The position numbers and the translations under genes are program-made. Below, in pieces: positions 44,659 through 53,804 of a DNA stretch of 64,000 bases (position 1 is the first letter of the stretch; the number at the start of each line of letters is the position of its first letter). Source of the stretch: an uncultured Candidatus Saccharibacteria bacterium (GTDB lineage Bacteria > Patescibacteriota > Saccharimonadia > Saccharimonadales > Saccharimonadaceae); the NCBI GenBank assembly GCA_938030095.1, contig CALHGK010000010.1, positions 62,001 to 126,000 of the forward strand, read 5' to 3'. The notes beneath the pieces are model-generated. The model saw only the letters and a list, made by a program, of their open reading frames with translations. It ran no database searches and had not been told where the DNA came from.

Positions 44659-45617
44659 TAAAAATCTCCTTTGTGATATGCTGTCGAGGTTGGGACAGCT
44701 CCCTCGCCTTTGCGGACGAAGGTGGAAGTCACGTTATTAAAGTCGCCCAGCGGCTCGCGCACTGCTGTGTCGGGGTTGTACATGTTGTAATAGAGGGTGC
44801 CGAGCTCTTTGGTCTTGAGCTGCACTGCCCGTACACCAATCTGCATCAAGCCGTTGAGGATGGTGTCAGCCCGGTTGCGGATCTCCTCACGGGCTCGCTC
44901 GTAGGTTTCTTTGCTGATTTTCGTCACGGTGTTGGTGTTCTTGGGAGCGAAGAGCTTCGTGAAGAACCCTTTACCTTGGTCGAGAATCGTCCCCTCCCCT
45001 GCTGGGTAATACGGAATGACGACGTAGAAGCTCTTGTCCATGATGTTGGCGTTTTGCGAGAGGTCGTCGATGAAGTTGATATAGTCTTCCATTAGCACAC
45101 TCAACAACATATTATCTTGGGTGCGCTGGATAGCAACGAGCTTATCCAAATACGGGCCAATATCCACCCGCTGCGAGCGAATACAGATCTGCACCGGGAA
45201 GTACAGTGCATTGAGAAAGTTCTGGTAGCTATACTCTACCCCCTCGCGCTCACGAGCGCTCATGAGGTCAAAGTTGATCGACTCACAGGCGATGACGGCG
45301 CGGAAGCTACCATCACCCATGATGATCATATCATCGCGCAGCTCCGAGAGGAGGAGGCTATTCTGCGTGGTAGCGGGCTTGGGTGGAGCCTTTTTCTTGG
45401 TGTCTTGGGTGGGCTGATTATTCGTATTACCTTGCACAGCTGGTGGCTGAGCCGGTGCTTGCACTGCGGGGTAATTGCCCTGTGGCGGAGCGGGATACTG
45501 CGGGTAATTGGCTGGTGCCTGGCCCGCTGGCGCAGCGCTCTGGCCTTGGCTATACCCAAACTGGCTGGGTGGCCCAGCTGGTGGTTGTTGATTGTTGGGT
45601 GAATTTGGCGACACCAC
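44658..45617 (-). CDS. TraC-like N-terminal secretion protein (VirB4 partner)
   Basis: 319 residues from GTG, with GAAGGAG directly upstream. About 1-85 is Pro/Gln/Ala-rich and disordered; the rest resembles the TraC/VirB4 N-terminal domain: NSLLLSELRDDMIIMGDGSF, FDLMSAREREGVEYSYQNF, FPVQICIRSQ. It contains no Walker motifs, so it is likely a separate non-ATPase unit that pairs with the ATPase encoded next. This split is usual in Gram-positive-type conjugation systems with PrgI. Confidence 0.75.
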   Translation of the reverse strand: MVSPNSPNNQQPPAGPPSQFGYSQGQSAAPAGQAPANYPQYPAPPQGNYPAVQAPAQPPAVQGNTNNQPTQDTKKKAPPKPATTQNSLLLSELRDDMIIMGDGSFRAVIACESINFDLMSAREREGVEYSYQNFLNALYFPVQICIRSQRVDIGPYLDKLVAIQRTQDNMLLSVLMEDYINFIDDLSQNANIMDKSFYVVIPYYPAGEGTILDQGKGFFTKLFAPKNTNTVTKISKETYERAREEIRNRADTILNGLMQIGVRAVQLKTKELGTLYYNMYNPDTAVREPLGDFNNVTSTFVRKGEGAVPTSTAYHKGDF

Positions 45618-45632
45618 TCTCCTTCTTATTTC

Positions 45633-47495
45633 TTAGCGCAAAGGGATGACAATCTCATCATCGTCATCATCCTGACTAGCCTGCTCTTGATGTTGAATCC
45701 GATTGGCTTCATTGGCAATGGCAGCAACGGACAAATCAGAGTTGCTGGCTAGTCTAATTATATCAGGCGAGACGGTGTTTGTGCTAGTGTTTGGCGGCAG
45801 ATTGTTGCGTTGCTGGGCGAGCTGCTCCTCGCGCAGGCGTTCCTCGCGCGTGGGGGTTGTCTTGGCGTAATAACTGGGGTCGAGCGGCTGAATGACTGAC
45901 TGATGAATGCTGGGGTATGGGTTATAGCGCACCGCCATATCGATGACATTTTTATCATCAGCCAGTGCTGAGCGATCTCGGTAGGACACGGCGGCTGGGG
46001 TGGGTGCAAGAGCTGGTGCGGCTTGAACTGGTGCAACGGGTGGCTGCTGAGGTGGTGCTGGCTGCTGGGAAGGGTGTGGCGTAGGAGTGTGTGGATAATT
46101 GGGAGTTGGCGCTGTTGGGGTCGGTTGCTCTGCAGGTGTTGAAGTGAACGATGGCTGAGTATCGGTAGGAGGTGCTGCTTCAGCTGGTGGGTCGCTGGGC
46201 GTAGTTGTCGTGTGCGCGGCTGACTTTTGGGGTGGTACAAGTGGCACAGCATCAGTGGTAGGAGTGGCGTGCTGGCGCAGGTTGGCGTAGATCGCCTCGA
46301 AGGATGGTGTTTCTTCTGGCTTAGACTCTGGCGCAGCTTCTGCTGTGGGCTTGGGCGGTGTGTAGGGCTTGCTGAGGGCGTCTGGCAAGACCGAATCATG
46401 CGGAATAACGGCGGGCAGTGCCATTGGCAAAGACTGGAGTGAGTCATGCTCTCGCGGCATGGGCTGTGGCTCGGCAACAGGTGTTTCGTCATGCGCCGCA
46501 TCATCCACTGGCGAAATCTCGTATACCTCGGTAGATTGCTGAGGTGGGTATGGGTTTGGTTGATTTTGGTAAGCACTAGCATCGAGTGAAGGAACTTGCT
46601 GATGCGACGACGCCGTGCGATTCTCCGGGAAGCTCGTGGATGAATACGACACTGCTGGGCGCTGAGGTTCTGGTGTTGGGTATGGCGGCTCAGGCATACG
46701 AGGCTGAGATGGTGATACTGGTGCAAAGCCAGCGGCATCAACGGGTGGCTGGTACGGAGGTGTAGCCTGTGGTGGGATAGTTGGAGCTGGCTGCGGTGCT
46801 GCCTGGTATGGTTGCGGCTGAGCCTGTGGCCAGGCTGGCTGATATGGCACAGGAGCTTGCTGGAGTGGCTGCCCGTCGGCTACGGCAGGCAGTGCGGTTG
46901 GTGGAGCTTGCATGCGCTCAATGGCGGCTCGGCGCCGAGCTTGGTTGGATTGCTCGATGCGCCGCGTCATTGCTCGCGCTTCGCTGCTGTTGTCATCAAA
47001 CATATCCGAAGTCTGCTGCGCCTCGAAATAGACATCACTAATCATCGACCCCTGTGCATCGGGCACGCGGGTGTGACGAATGGACCAGCCATGAGTATCA
47101 GCCAGCTGAGACAGATACGCTAGGCGGCGCTCGGCCTCGTCTTGGCTGAGGTTCTTCGTTCGCTCAATCTCCACCTTCTCGGGCACTGTAATCTCGATGA
47201 GTGAGCTGATGCCATCAGGCTGCCACATGCGCCGGCGTGGCTTGGTGTAGAATGATATCACCGCCGCGAGGTAAACTTCCATTGGCTGATCCTTACGCAG
47301 CGGCAAAGCTAATGCACCAAACAGCAGAATAATCGGCACCGGAATAACCGCCAGCGGCAAAAATACCTGCGATAATCCCCATGCCAACGCAATTCCCGCC
47401 GCCGCAACCAGCAGATAAATAAACTGGCGAAAGCTAAACGGCCCAAGAATCTTATCCTCTGCCTCTACATCCTGCGCAACCTTATATCTCGACAT
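45633..47495 (-). CDS. PrgI-family membrane protein with long proline-rich tail
   Basis: 620 residues. About 1-110 is a PrgI-like domain (VirB3-equivalent): LGPFSFRQFIYLLVAAAG, two adjacent membrane segments near 25-65, then SFYTKPRRRMWQP. The remaining ~450 residues are low-complexity, rich in Pro, Gln, Ala and Thr, ending with a Glu/Asp-rich tail. Such a tail is not part of normal PrgI and could span the wall or bind partners. It leads the secretion operon prgI-traC-virB4-988-459-242; a TATAAT lies 13 nt before the ATG. Confidence 0.78.
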   Translation of the reverse strand: MSRYKVAQDVEAEDKILGPFSFRQFIYLLVAAAGIALAWGLSQVFLPLAVIPVPIILLFGALALPLRKDQPMEVYLAAVISFYTKPRRRMWQPDGISSLIEITVPEKVEIERTKNLSQDEAERRLAYLSQLADTHGWSIRHTRVPDAQGSMISDVYFEAQQTSDMFDDNSSEARAMTRRIEQSNQARRRAAIERMQAPPTALPAVADGQPLQQAPVPYQPAWPQAQPQPYQAAPQPAPTIPPQATPPYQPPVDAAGFAPVSPSQPRMPEPPYPTPEPQRPAVSYSSTSFPENRTASSHQQVPSLDASAYQNQPNPYPPQQSTEVYEISPVDDAAHDETPVAEPQPMPREHDSLQSLPMALPAVIPHDSVLPDALSKPYTPPKPTAEAAPESKPEETPSFEAIYANLRQHATPTTDAVPLVPPQKSAAHTTTTPSDPPAEAAPPTDTQPSFTSTPAEQPTPTAPTPNYPHTPTPHPSQQPAPPQQPPVAPVQAAPALAPTPAAVSYRDRSALADDKNVIDMAVRYNPYPSIHQSVIQPLDPSYYAKTTPTREERLREEQLAQQRNNLPPNTSTNTVSPDIIRLASNSDLSVAAIANEANRIQHQEQASQDDDDDEIVIPLR

Positions 47496-47508
47496 AGTTT
47501 ATGTATTT

Positions 47509-47514
47509 ATTATA
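47509..47514 (-). promoter_or_regulatory. -10 box of the PrgI-to-PEGA secretion operon
   Basis: TATAAT on the minus strand, 13 nt before the ATG at 47495; the short gap has no Shine-Dalgarno. Confidence 0.45.
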
Positions 47515-47540
47515 GCATGAGGGGGATAGATAAGACTTCA

Positions 47541-50500
47541 CTAGTCTTGTTTTGCATTATCGCTCATAACGCGAAAGCGCTTAGTCGGGTCTTGACTCCA
47601 CTCTCTAGCTTTGGATGCACGTCTATAGATCGCCTCATTACTCTGCATTTTTGCGTTGTAGAGTTGAGACCGCAGTGCTGCGTCAACTGCCAAGCCAGTA
47701 GCTTGTCTTGCTCGCATAAGCTGATCTTCGCTGATGCCACTAATACTGTCACTATTAAGAACTTCCATCATATCCTTGAAGGCTGGCTCGTCCATATCGG
47801 CCATCTTGGGTGCGTTGTATTTACCGCCTAGAGCACCTTCCACAACAGCTTGTTCATAATTAAATTCACCTGCGCGTAACTGGTCTGCAGCTTTCCCAGT
47901 CCACCATGGGTTCTTTGATGCGGCGGGTGATCGCAATAAAGCATCAGCCAAAGCAGCTCGATCACCTGATCCAAGATCATCATTGGCATGCTGTGTCAGA
48001 GCTCGCAACTGGCCGGAATTAGCACTTTTAGCTGCCTCTTTAATAATATATCGTCTATCAAAATCAGAAAAGGCTTTGGGGTCAAGAACATCGCCTTTTA
48101 CTAGTTTGCCGTCCTTATCTCTTTTATAGCCCTGGATACCCTCTTCCCCCATTGCTAGCTGAAATATATCACTTTTTGAAAGAGCTTGTTCTTTCCCATC
48201 TTTATCTAGATACCGATAGTTTTCAAAGAATGACTCGGAAAGTTTCAGCTCATCCTCGGCCTGTTGGTCAATAAGACGTGAAGCGGTACTTTGGCCACGA
48301 CGTACGGATCGGCCGATTGTGCCAGGAATGTTGCGCGCTTTATCGTTAATCCTCTTCATACCCCAACTTTGTGCTCGTCTAAAGGGGTTCTTACCTGTAT
48401 AGGTACCAGCTTGTGCCTGAGCTCGTGCTAACTCTTTAGCTCGCTCTCTTTCTTGCATATATTGTCCGTAAGGTGATCGCTCAAGAGCTCCTTGTGCTTT
48501 GTTGCCAACAAAGTTTCCTGCTACTTTACCCATCTTCTCAGTTATATTTGCAAGACCCATCATAGAGGTCATCATACTCGTTATACGTGACACTAGTAGA
48601 AGTGGTGTAAAGGTAAGAACAGACCCGATAATCTGTAAAACAAAACTTGTCTCACCCTTCATATTATTGATGACTGTTGCACCAAGAATACAAGCACCAT
48701 AGAGACAGCCAATAACAGGATATACTATAAGGAGAGTTTTAAATGTAGCCCACCATTTTTTGAACATACCTTCCGTGTTTGGTAATAAAAGAGCAACAAA
48801 TGCAAGTGGTGCTAAGATTACCATAAAAATAATTATGGCTTGTCGAGCACCAAGTAGAAATACAGTTACAGAAACAGTTACGACAATGAATATAAGACCA
48901 GTAATAACAGCCGATAGAGCAAAGAATCCTACAGTAAGACCAATAGCGGTGGCTGCAAGACCAACTAGCCCATCACCTACTGCACTACCTTTTGTTGACC
49001 ATCCGCCTTCTGGTCCAGCACCACTACCACCGAGTGAGCCAATAAAGTTAAATGAAGAAGACCCAATAATATTAGAGATATCAATTAAAATCGCACATAC
49101 ATAAAAAGACAAGTTAACCAAAACAATAGTCATAAGAAGTTTGGGTAGTAATTTTTTTATACCATAATTACTAATGCCTAAACCGGTTACCTGAGAATAA
49201 ATAACAACAAGGAATGCAATAATGAATACAATATTTGCAATATCGCGCATTTTTGACCAATAGTAGAAGGTAGAACCTTCGTCTCGATTAGTGAGTATTC
49301 CAGAATTTATTTCAAGCATATGGGCAAGGATACTCGCAGAGTCTGAAGATATCTTTGCAAGGAAATTAACAACTGGACAAACAAGCCAACCAATACCATC
49401 AACAGCGCACTGGGTACCAGTTTCTTCTCCGTCTGCTGCTTGCTCAGCTCCTTCACCAGCTGCTGCATCGGCACCATCTTTCTTCGCCTGGTCCTCTGCA
49501 TTTTTTGCAGTTTCCTTTGAATTAACTTTGTTGATCGCATCTTTTATCTCTTTTTCTGATAGACTAGGCCACTTTTTATGCATACAAGAGGCGAGAGTCT
49601 CTTTTACAACAGCATCTTTGTCTTTGTTCTTCTCCTTTTGTCCTGTTACAGTGTTGAGTGTGATTTGCTTATACCCTGCCTCATAGCATTTTTTGATAGA
49701 TTTTTCCCATCCATCATCCTGACATTTTGATTGATCTGCTTTGCACGCTTTATCCTTTAGATGGGCTAAAGATGATACATACGAATTATAGACAGCATCC
49801 TTTGCTGCAGAGTCTTGAGCCGCTTTTATTGCCTTATCTGCTTGACTTGTAACTCTTTTTGATTTGCTTATACACCCTTCATTATCCGGTTCATCCACTG
49901 TGGTGCCTGAGTTACCATGATCTTTATAGACTGGTAGTTTGTGAGCAGAATATTTTGCGATTACTTTCTCAACAACGTCTTTGTTATTACTATTTTTGCT
50001 GATTTTATTATATGATATGTAACCATTCTTGGCTGCATCCGCGAGTTTCACCTCACCTTCACTAAATTTTGATCGAGGAGCTTCAGACGAAAGCGAACAG
50101 TATGTCTTAAAGTCTTTATAATAGTATGTATATAGCTCCCCCGGCGATAAATATTTATCCTCTTTGTCGGTTGTAACACCAATTTTTGCTCGAATAGCCT
50201 TATTGACTGGTCCTTGGCGACCATTTGGGCCTGCTACCCAGGTGCCCTCACTGTTGTTGCTATAACCTGCTGCTTTCAAAAACTCTTCAGCACTACTGAA
50301 GCCCCATTTTGGTATTGCCTCAGTGTAGAGCTGACTACAGGTCTTTACAGCACCAAATAGAGTTTTCTTTTTAGTATTGAATCCTTTTCCTTTGAGCTGG
50401 CTGCCCGTGACATCATTACCGCTTATCTCATCAATACCCTCAAAACAGCCCTCATGAATATTATTGGTGTCTTGAGTATCAGGGCCAGGAATACTGTCCT

Positions 50501-50651
50501 GCGCTTTGTAATACGCCCACTTGTCTATTTTGTCATCATGGTCATCGGCATATGCCTTTTGATCTATAAACACGCTAGAACTAAGTACAAGAATAATAGC
50601 TAATGGGAAGAGTGAAAAGCGCTTCAGCTTAGATACAAGAGAGTTTGTCAT
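47541..50651 (-). CDS. VirB6/TrbL-like large polytopic secretion protein
   Basis: 1036 residues. Signal peptide about 1-35 (LAIILVLSSSVFIDQKAYA). The extracellular part to about 440 has eight or more Cys and many Lys and Asp residues. Residues about 475-700 hold five or six membrane segments, including LLGARQAIIIFMVILAPLAF, the VirB6/TrbL type; the last 340 residues are charged, helical and probably cytosolic. It starts with a TATTAT 9 nt before the ATG and no Shine-Dalgarno, and is separated from the PrgI operon by its own promoter. Its codon use and base content look more AT-rich than its neighbours. Confidence 0.75.
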   Translation of the reverse strand: MTNSLVSKLKRFSLFPLAIILVLSSSVFIDQKAYADDHDDKIDKWAYYKAQDSIPGPDTQDTNNIHEGCFEGIDEISGNDVTGSQLKGKGFNTKKKTLFGAVKTCSQLYTEAIPKWGFSSAEEFLKAAGYSNNSEGTWVAGPNGRQGPVNKAIRAKIGVTTDKEDKYLSPGELYTYYYKDFKTYCSLSSEAPRSKFSEGEVKLADAAKNGYISYNKISKNSNNKDVVEKVIAKYSAHKLPVYKDHGNSGTTVDEPDNEGCISKSKRVTSQADKAIKAAQDSAAKDAVYNSYVSSLAHLKDKACKADQSKCQDDGWEKSIKKCYEAGYKQITLNTVTGQKEKNKDKDAVVKETLASCMHKKWPSLSEKEIKDAINKVNSKETAKNAEDQAKKDGADAAAGEGAEQAADGEETGTQCAVDGIGWLVCPVVNFLAKISSDSASILAHMLEINSGILTNRDEGSTFYYWSKMRDIANIVFIIAFLVVIYSQVTGLGISNYGIKKLLPKLLMTIVLVNLSFYVCAILIDISNIIGSSSFNFIGSLGGSGAGPEGGWSTKGSAVGDGLVGLAATAIGLTVGFFALSAVITGLIFIVVTVSVTVFLLGARQAIIIFMVILAPLAFVALLLPNTEGMFKKWWATFKTLLIVYPVIGCLYGACILGATVINNMKGETSFVLQIIGSVLTFTPLLLVSRITSMMTSMMGLANITEKMGKVAGNFVGNKAQGALERSPYGQYMQERERAKELARAQAQAGTYTGKNPFRRAQSWGMKRINDKARNIPGTIGRSVRRGQSTASRLIDQQAEDELKLSESFFENYRYLDKDGKEQALSKSDIFQLAMGEEGIQGYKRDKDGKLVKGDVLDPKAFSDFDRRYIIKEAAKSANSGQLRALTQHANDDLGSGDRAALADALLRSPAASKNPWWTGKAADQLRAGEFNYEQAVVEGALGGKYNAPKMADMDEPAFKDMMEVLNSDSISGISEDQLMRARQATGLAVDAALRSQLYNAKMQSNEAIYRRASKAREWSQDPTKRFRVMSDNAKQD

Positions 50652-50660
50652 ACACTACAT

Positions 50661-50666
50661 ATAATA
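50661..50666 (-). promoter_or_regulatory. -10 box of the VirB6-like gene
   Basis: TATTAT on the minus strand, 9 nt before the ATG at 50651. It lies just after the upstream gene's terminator. Confidence 0.4.
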
Positions 50667-50682
50667 CACAAAAATAAGTAAG

Positions 50683-50725
50683 AAAACCAGCCAAATACCA
50701 TAAGTAATGTATGGTATTTGGCTGG
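50683..50725 (-). terminator. Strong terminator between the 378-residue gene and the VirB6-like gene
   Basis: Fifteen-base-pair perfect stem (50687-50701 with 50711-50725), 9-nt loop, followed leftwards by TTTTCTTAC. It isolates the two genes. Confidence 0.85.
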
Positions 50726-50745
50726 CTTGGATGAAAGCTAGATTT

Positions 50746-51882
50746 TTAGCCTTCTTTGATATCGTTGAGAGGCGCGGTAACCCTTGGTTTGATTGCGCGA
50801 GCTTTATAGTCGTTTTCGTTTGTTGGATAAAAATAAGATACACGGGGGAACGAATGTACTGTGTAGTGGTTTGTGTTTCGATCTTTTTCGGTTATCTGCC
50901 TTTGGGTCTCAAGAGCGACGCGGTATGATTCTCCATTTTCGTATTCTCCATTTTCGTCTCCTATCTCTTGCACCTCACAGTATGCTGCCGAATATACCTG
51001 GGGTTGATTGGTTTCTTTGCCGTCGTTGATCGGGAATGGGTCTTCGTATTCTGCCATGATCGCACATTTCGTAACGCGGAGAGCAATGCGGTCTTCTTTT
51101 TCTGGTTTTTTGCCTTTCGTATGAGCTTCATAAGCAGCTTCGACAAGGCGGCCATAATAACCGTGGGGTTTTGATTGATTTTTATCGCCGCCATCTTTAC
51201 TCTCATCATTGGAATCTCTGACGATATTAGAATGTGGGACGTCTATATAGTCTGCCAAACATCGCAGCACTGGCCATACTTCAACTTCTCTACCCTCTGC
51301 ATTTGTGAATAAAGCTTTTGATTGGGCGTCATCACAGAGATCACGGAGAAGTCGATCGACATTATCAAACCATGTAATTGCTAGCTCTTTTGCTTGATTA
51401 GCACCTGATTCGGTAAGAATTTTCATAATATTGGGATCATCAAAGTTATTGCCAAAGAAGGTTTTACACGCAAGTCCTTTGTCATAATCACCCATTGTTT
51501 TCCACTTTTCAGAGTCAAACTCACTGAGATTCGCAAAGTTATACGACCGGCGAGGTTCGGGCCGCTCACTGCTTGGTGCGCCAGGCTCTACTGGTTCTTG
51601 GGTAGGTGACGGAGTTTCTGTCGCTGTGGCAGACGGGGTTGTTTCTGAGCTCGAGCTTGGAGATTCTGATGGTGATGGTGTCTCTGAAGAGGCTGAGCTA
51701 GATCGGCCACGACCTAAAAGAGCTGCTGATAGACTTGCTCCAAAAGCCAAGGCTGCACCACCGAGACCTAAACCGATAAGGAAGCCTCGTCGACCGGTTT
51801 CTTTTCGTTCACGTGTGGCTGCATTATCTGGTTTTTCAGATCCGCTAACGCTTGCCGGATAACTATTGCGTATTTCTGTCAT
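50746..51882 (-). CDS. Exported protein with twin-Arg-like signal anchor, unknown function
   Basis: 378 residues. GRRGFLIGLGLGGAALAFG near 33-51 has two Arg before a hydrophobic run, resembling a Tat signal, though RRGFLIG is not a full match to the consensus. A Ser/Pro/Thr linker (about 65-110) follows, then a domain of ~265 residues with YNFANLSEF and several Cys. No family recognised. The ATG at 51882 is chosen for its GGAGG spacing over a TTG at 51891. Its own promoter (TATAAT 51928-51933, minus) and terminator make it a single-gene unit beside the secretion locus. Confidence 0.65.
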   Translation of the reverse strand: MTEIRNSYPASVSGSEKPDNAATRERKETGRRGFLIGLGLGGAALAFGASLSAALLGRGRSSSASSETPSPSESPSSSSETTPSATATETPSPTQEPVEPGAPSSERPEPRRSYNFANLSEFDSEKWKTMGDYDKGLACKTFFGNNFDDPNIMKILTESGANQAKELAITWFDNVDRLLRDLCDDAQSKALFTNAEGREVEVWPVLRCLADYIDVPHSNIVRDSNDESKDGGDKNQSKPHGYYGRLVEAAYEAHTKGKKPEKEDRIALRVTKCAIMAEYEDPFPINDGKETNQPQVYSAAYCEVQEIGDENGEYENGESYRVALETQRQITEKDRNTNHYTVHSFPRVSYFYPTNENDYKARAIKPRVTAPLNDIKEG

Positions 51883-51933
51883 AAGCTTCAATCCTCCCCA
51901 ATACAGGATTAGTGGTTATGTGTGCTTATTATA

Positions 51934-52279
51934 TGCGCACTTGCGTTTCATGCTACCATTGTTTGCGCGGCAGGTCAAATATTTTTTGGCCTCTGTTGAG
52001 AAAAATGAAAGGCGCATGCACACAGAGGTTAGTATAGAAATATATTCGAACGATATTTTTTGGCAAAAATGGGAGATATTTTATACATACCGCATGATAA
52101 AGAAAATATGGTGGTTTGCAACCACCTAATCGTACAAGAATAATTATTGATCCTTCCCTATACATTTAATATTTAAAATAATTAACGATACAGACTGACA
52201 AATATAACACCAATACACACTCTCATAGGTAAAATACTTGCATGAGCAAGTTGCAATATATCCGAGCAACTCATACATA
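51934..52279. other. Non-coding gap with a short palindromic hairpin
   Basis: About 345 bp, AT-rich. GGTGGTT / AACCACC (52110-52126, 3-nt loop), with a leftward T-run, looks like a terminator for minus-strand transcripts, although no gene feeds it. Nothing else recognised. Confidence 0.4.
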
Positions 52280-52308
52280 TTGCCACCCCACCCCACATCC
52301 GCTATAAT
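52280..52308 (+). promoter_or_regulatory. tRNA-Ser promoter
   Basis: TTGCCA (52280-52285), 17-nt spacer, TATAAT (52303-52308), 10 nt before the mature tRNA 5' end. Confidence 0.75.
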
Positions 52309-52318
52309 ACAGAGGTAC

Positions 52319-52408
52319 GGAGAGGTGCAAGAGTGGTTGAATTGGCACGCCTGGAACGCGTGTGTGGCGGCAACGTCACCCAGGGTTCGAATCCCTGTCT
52401 CTCCGCCA
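52319..52408 (+). tRNA. tRNA-Ser (anticodon GGA)
   Basis: 90 nt with the long variable arm of a serine tRNA. Acceptor stem GGAGAGG pairs with TCTCTCC (one G-U pair); anticodon loop CTGGAAC gives GGA, reading UCC/UCU; T arm is AGGGTTCGAATCCCT. Discriminator G and an encoded CCA end the gene. Confidence 0.95.
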
Positions 52409-52506
52409 TATCAGCGCCAGGCGGCACGCTGCCATAGAAGTGCGCTGCTGATTCGTCTTTTGGCATGATGCGTGGCCATAGATATGCACTTTTGGGCAGA
52501 TTGGGC

Positions 52507-52536
52507 TTGCAGAAATGTTTTTTGACAGTTTATACT
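52507..52536 (+). promoter_or_regulatory. Promoter of the MacB-like ABC operon
   Basis: TTGCAG (52507-52512), 18-nt spacer, TATACT (52531-52536), 11 nt to the ATG at 52548. The AAGGG in the gap could act as a weak Shine-Dalgarno. Confidence 0.45.
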
Positions 52537-52547
52537 AAGGGATAATT

Positions 52548-53804
52548 ATGGTACGATCTTCTACACCAGTTATAGAACTCCGAGGCCTCACCAAGCAGTA
52601 TGGTCTGGGCGATGCTGCCCAAAACGCCTTGGACAACGTCGACCTGCGAGTCGAAAAAGGCGAATTTATTGTCATTATGGGCCCTAGTGGCTGTGGCAAG
52701 ACGACATTGCTCAATATCATGGGCTTGCTCGACCGCGCCGACAGCGGCGAGTATTTTCTTGATGGGACATCGGTGGCCACGCTGAGTAAGCGCCAGCACG
52801 CTCGGATTCGCTCGCGGCAGATTGGCATCGTCTTCCAGAGTTTTAACCTGATTAATCGCCTAACGGTGCTCGAGAACGTTGCCCTTCCCCTGAGTTATCG
52901 TGGGGGGATGCGCCGCGTCAAGCGCCTGGAGCAAGCCAGTGCGGTGCTGAAGAATTTCCACCTCCAAGAGCGCGAATATTACATGCCGTGGCAGCTCAGT
53001 GGTGGGCAGGTGCAGCGCGTGGCGATTGCTCGCGCATTGGTGAATCACCCATCGATTATCCTGGCGGATGAGCCAACTGGTAACCTCGATAGCCGCTCGA
53101 GCCATATCATTATGGAAGAACTGGCTCAGCTGCACCGCCGGGGCAATACTATCATTATGGTGACGCACAACCCGAACCTCACGAGCTACGCCAGTCGTGT
53201 GATTAAGATGCTTGATGGGCAGATTGCCAGTGATGAGCAGATGCGCACTACTGCCGCCACACCAACGCCAGTGGCCCGTAAGCCACGGGTGCGCCGGGCG
53301 GCGCCTGCTAGCAAGACTGCACCGACGATTGCGCAGAGCACGGCATCGGCTGCCCAACCAGCTGCGCCAGTCAAGGCAATTGCCCGCGGTCGTCCCGCCA
53401 AGACCTCTGCACCAGCAACGACAGCACCAACAGTAGTCGACTACGAAGATCCACATACCCAAGACGGCCCGACCATTGAGCCTATGCCAGTTGCTCCACC
53501 AGAGGTACCGCCAGCCTTGCCGGCCGCGCCGCAGGCTCCGTCGGCAGCTCAGCCTACTCTGGCACACTCTGCTGCGCCGGCTCATACAAACTCAGTTACC
53601 CCGGCTCAGTCTACACCAGCTTTGCCAGCGCAACCTACTCCAACTCAATCCCAACCAGCTGCACCAGTAACTCATACTACAGTCCAGCCATCATCCACAC
53701 CGTCTGCTGCATCGGCCGCTCAGCCAGCTGTGGCTGCACCAGCTCAGCAGCCCACTCCACCATCGTCTGCTCACCAATCTAGCACAAAGGAGCCCCAGGC
53801 ATGA
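52548..53804 (+). CDS. MacB/LolD-type ABC ATPase with long Pro/Ala-rich tail
   Basis: 418 residues. The first ~230 are a complete ABC ATPase: MGPSGCGKTTLLNI (Walker A, about 44-57), the Q-loop FQSFNL, LSGGQVQRVAIARAL and ILADEPTGNLD (Walker B), MVTHNP. The remaining ~190 residues are low complexity, rich in Ala, Pro, Gln and Ser, with a basic stretch first; a normal MacB/LolD ATPase ends near 230. It overlaps the permease gene by 4 nt. The pair likely exports or extracts a lipid, peptide or envelope molecule; the tail may bind the membrane or a partner. Confidence 0.88.
   Translation: MVRSSTPVIELRGLTKQYGLGDAAQNALDNVDLRVEKGEFIVIMGPSGCGKTTLLNIMGLLDRADSGEYFLDGTSVATLSKRQHARIRSRQIGIVFQSFNLINRLTVLENVALPLSYRGGMRRVKRLEQASAVLKNFHLQEREYYMPWQLSGGQVQRVAIARALVNHPSIILADEPTGNLDSRSSHIIMEELAQLHRRGNTIIMVTHNPNLTSYASRVIKMLDGQIASDEQMRTTAATPTPVARKPRVRRAAPASKTAPTIAQSTASAAQPAAPVKAIARGRPAKTSAPATTAPTVVDYEDPHTQDGPTIEPMPVAPPEVPPALPAAPQAPSAAQPTLAHSAAPAHTNSVTPAQSTPALPAQPTPTQSQPAAPVTHTTVQPSSTPSAASAAQPAVAAPAQQPTPPSSAHQSSTKEPQA

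Noticed and set aside
52409..52500. ATCAGC ... GCTGAT pairing after tRNA-Ser as a terminator
   Set aside because: Short, interrupted stem with only a weak T-run; not enough to call.
52522..52536. TTGACA next to TATACT before the ABC ATPase
   Set aside because: The two boxes are only 3 nt apart, so they cannot form one promoter; TTGCAG at 52507 fits better.
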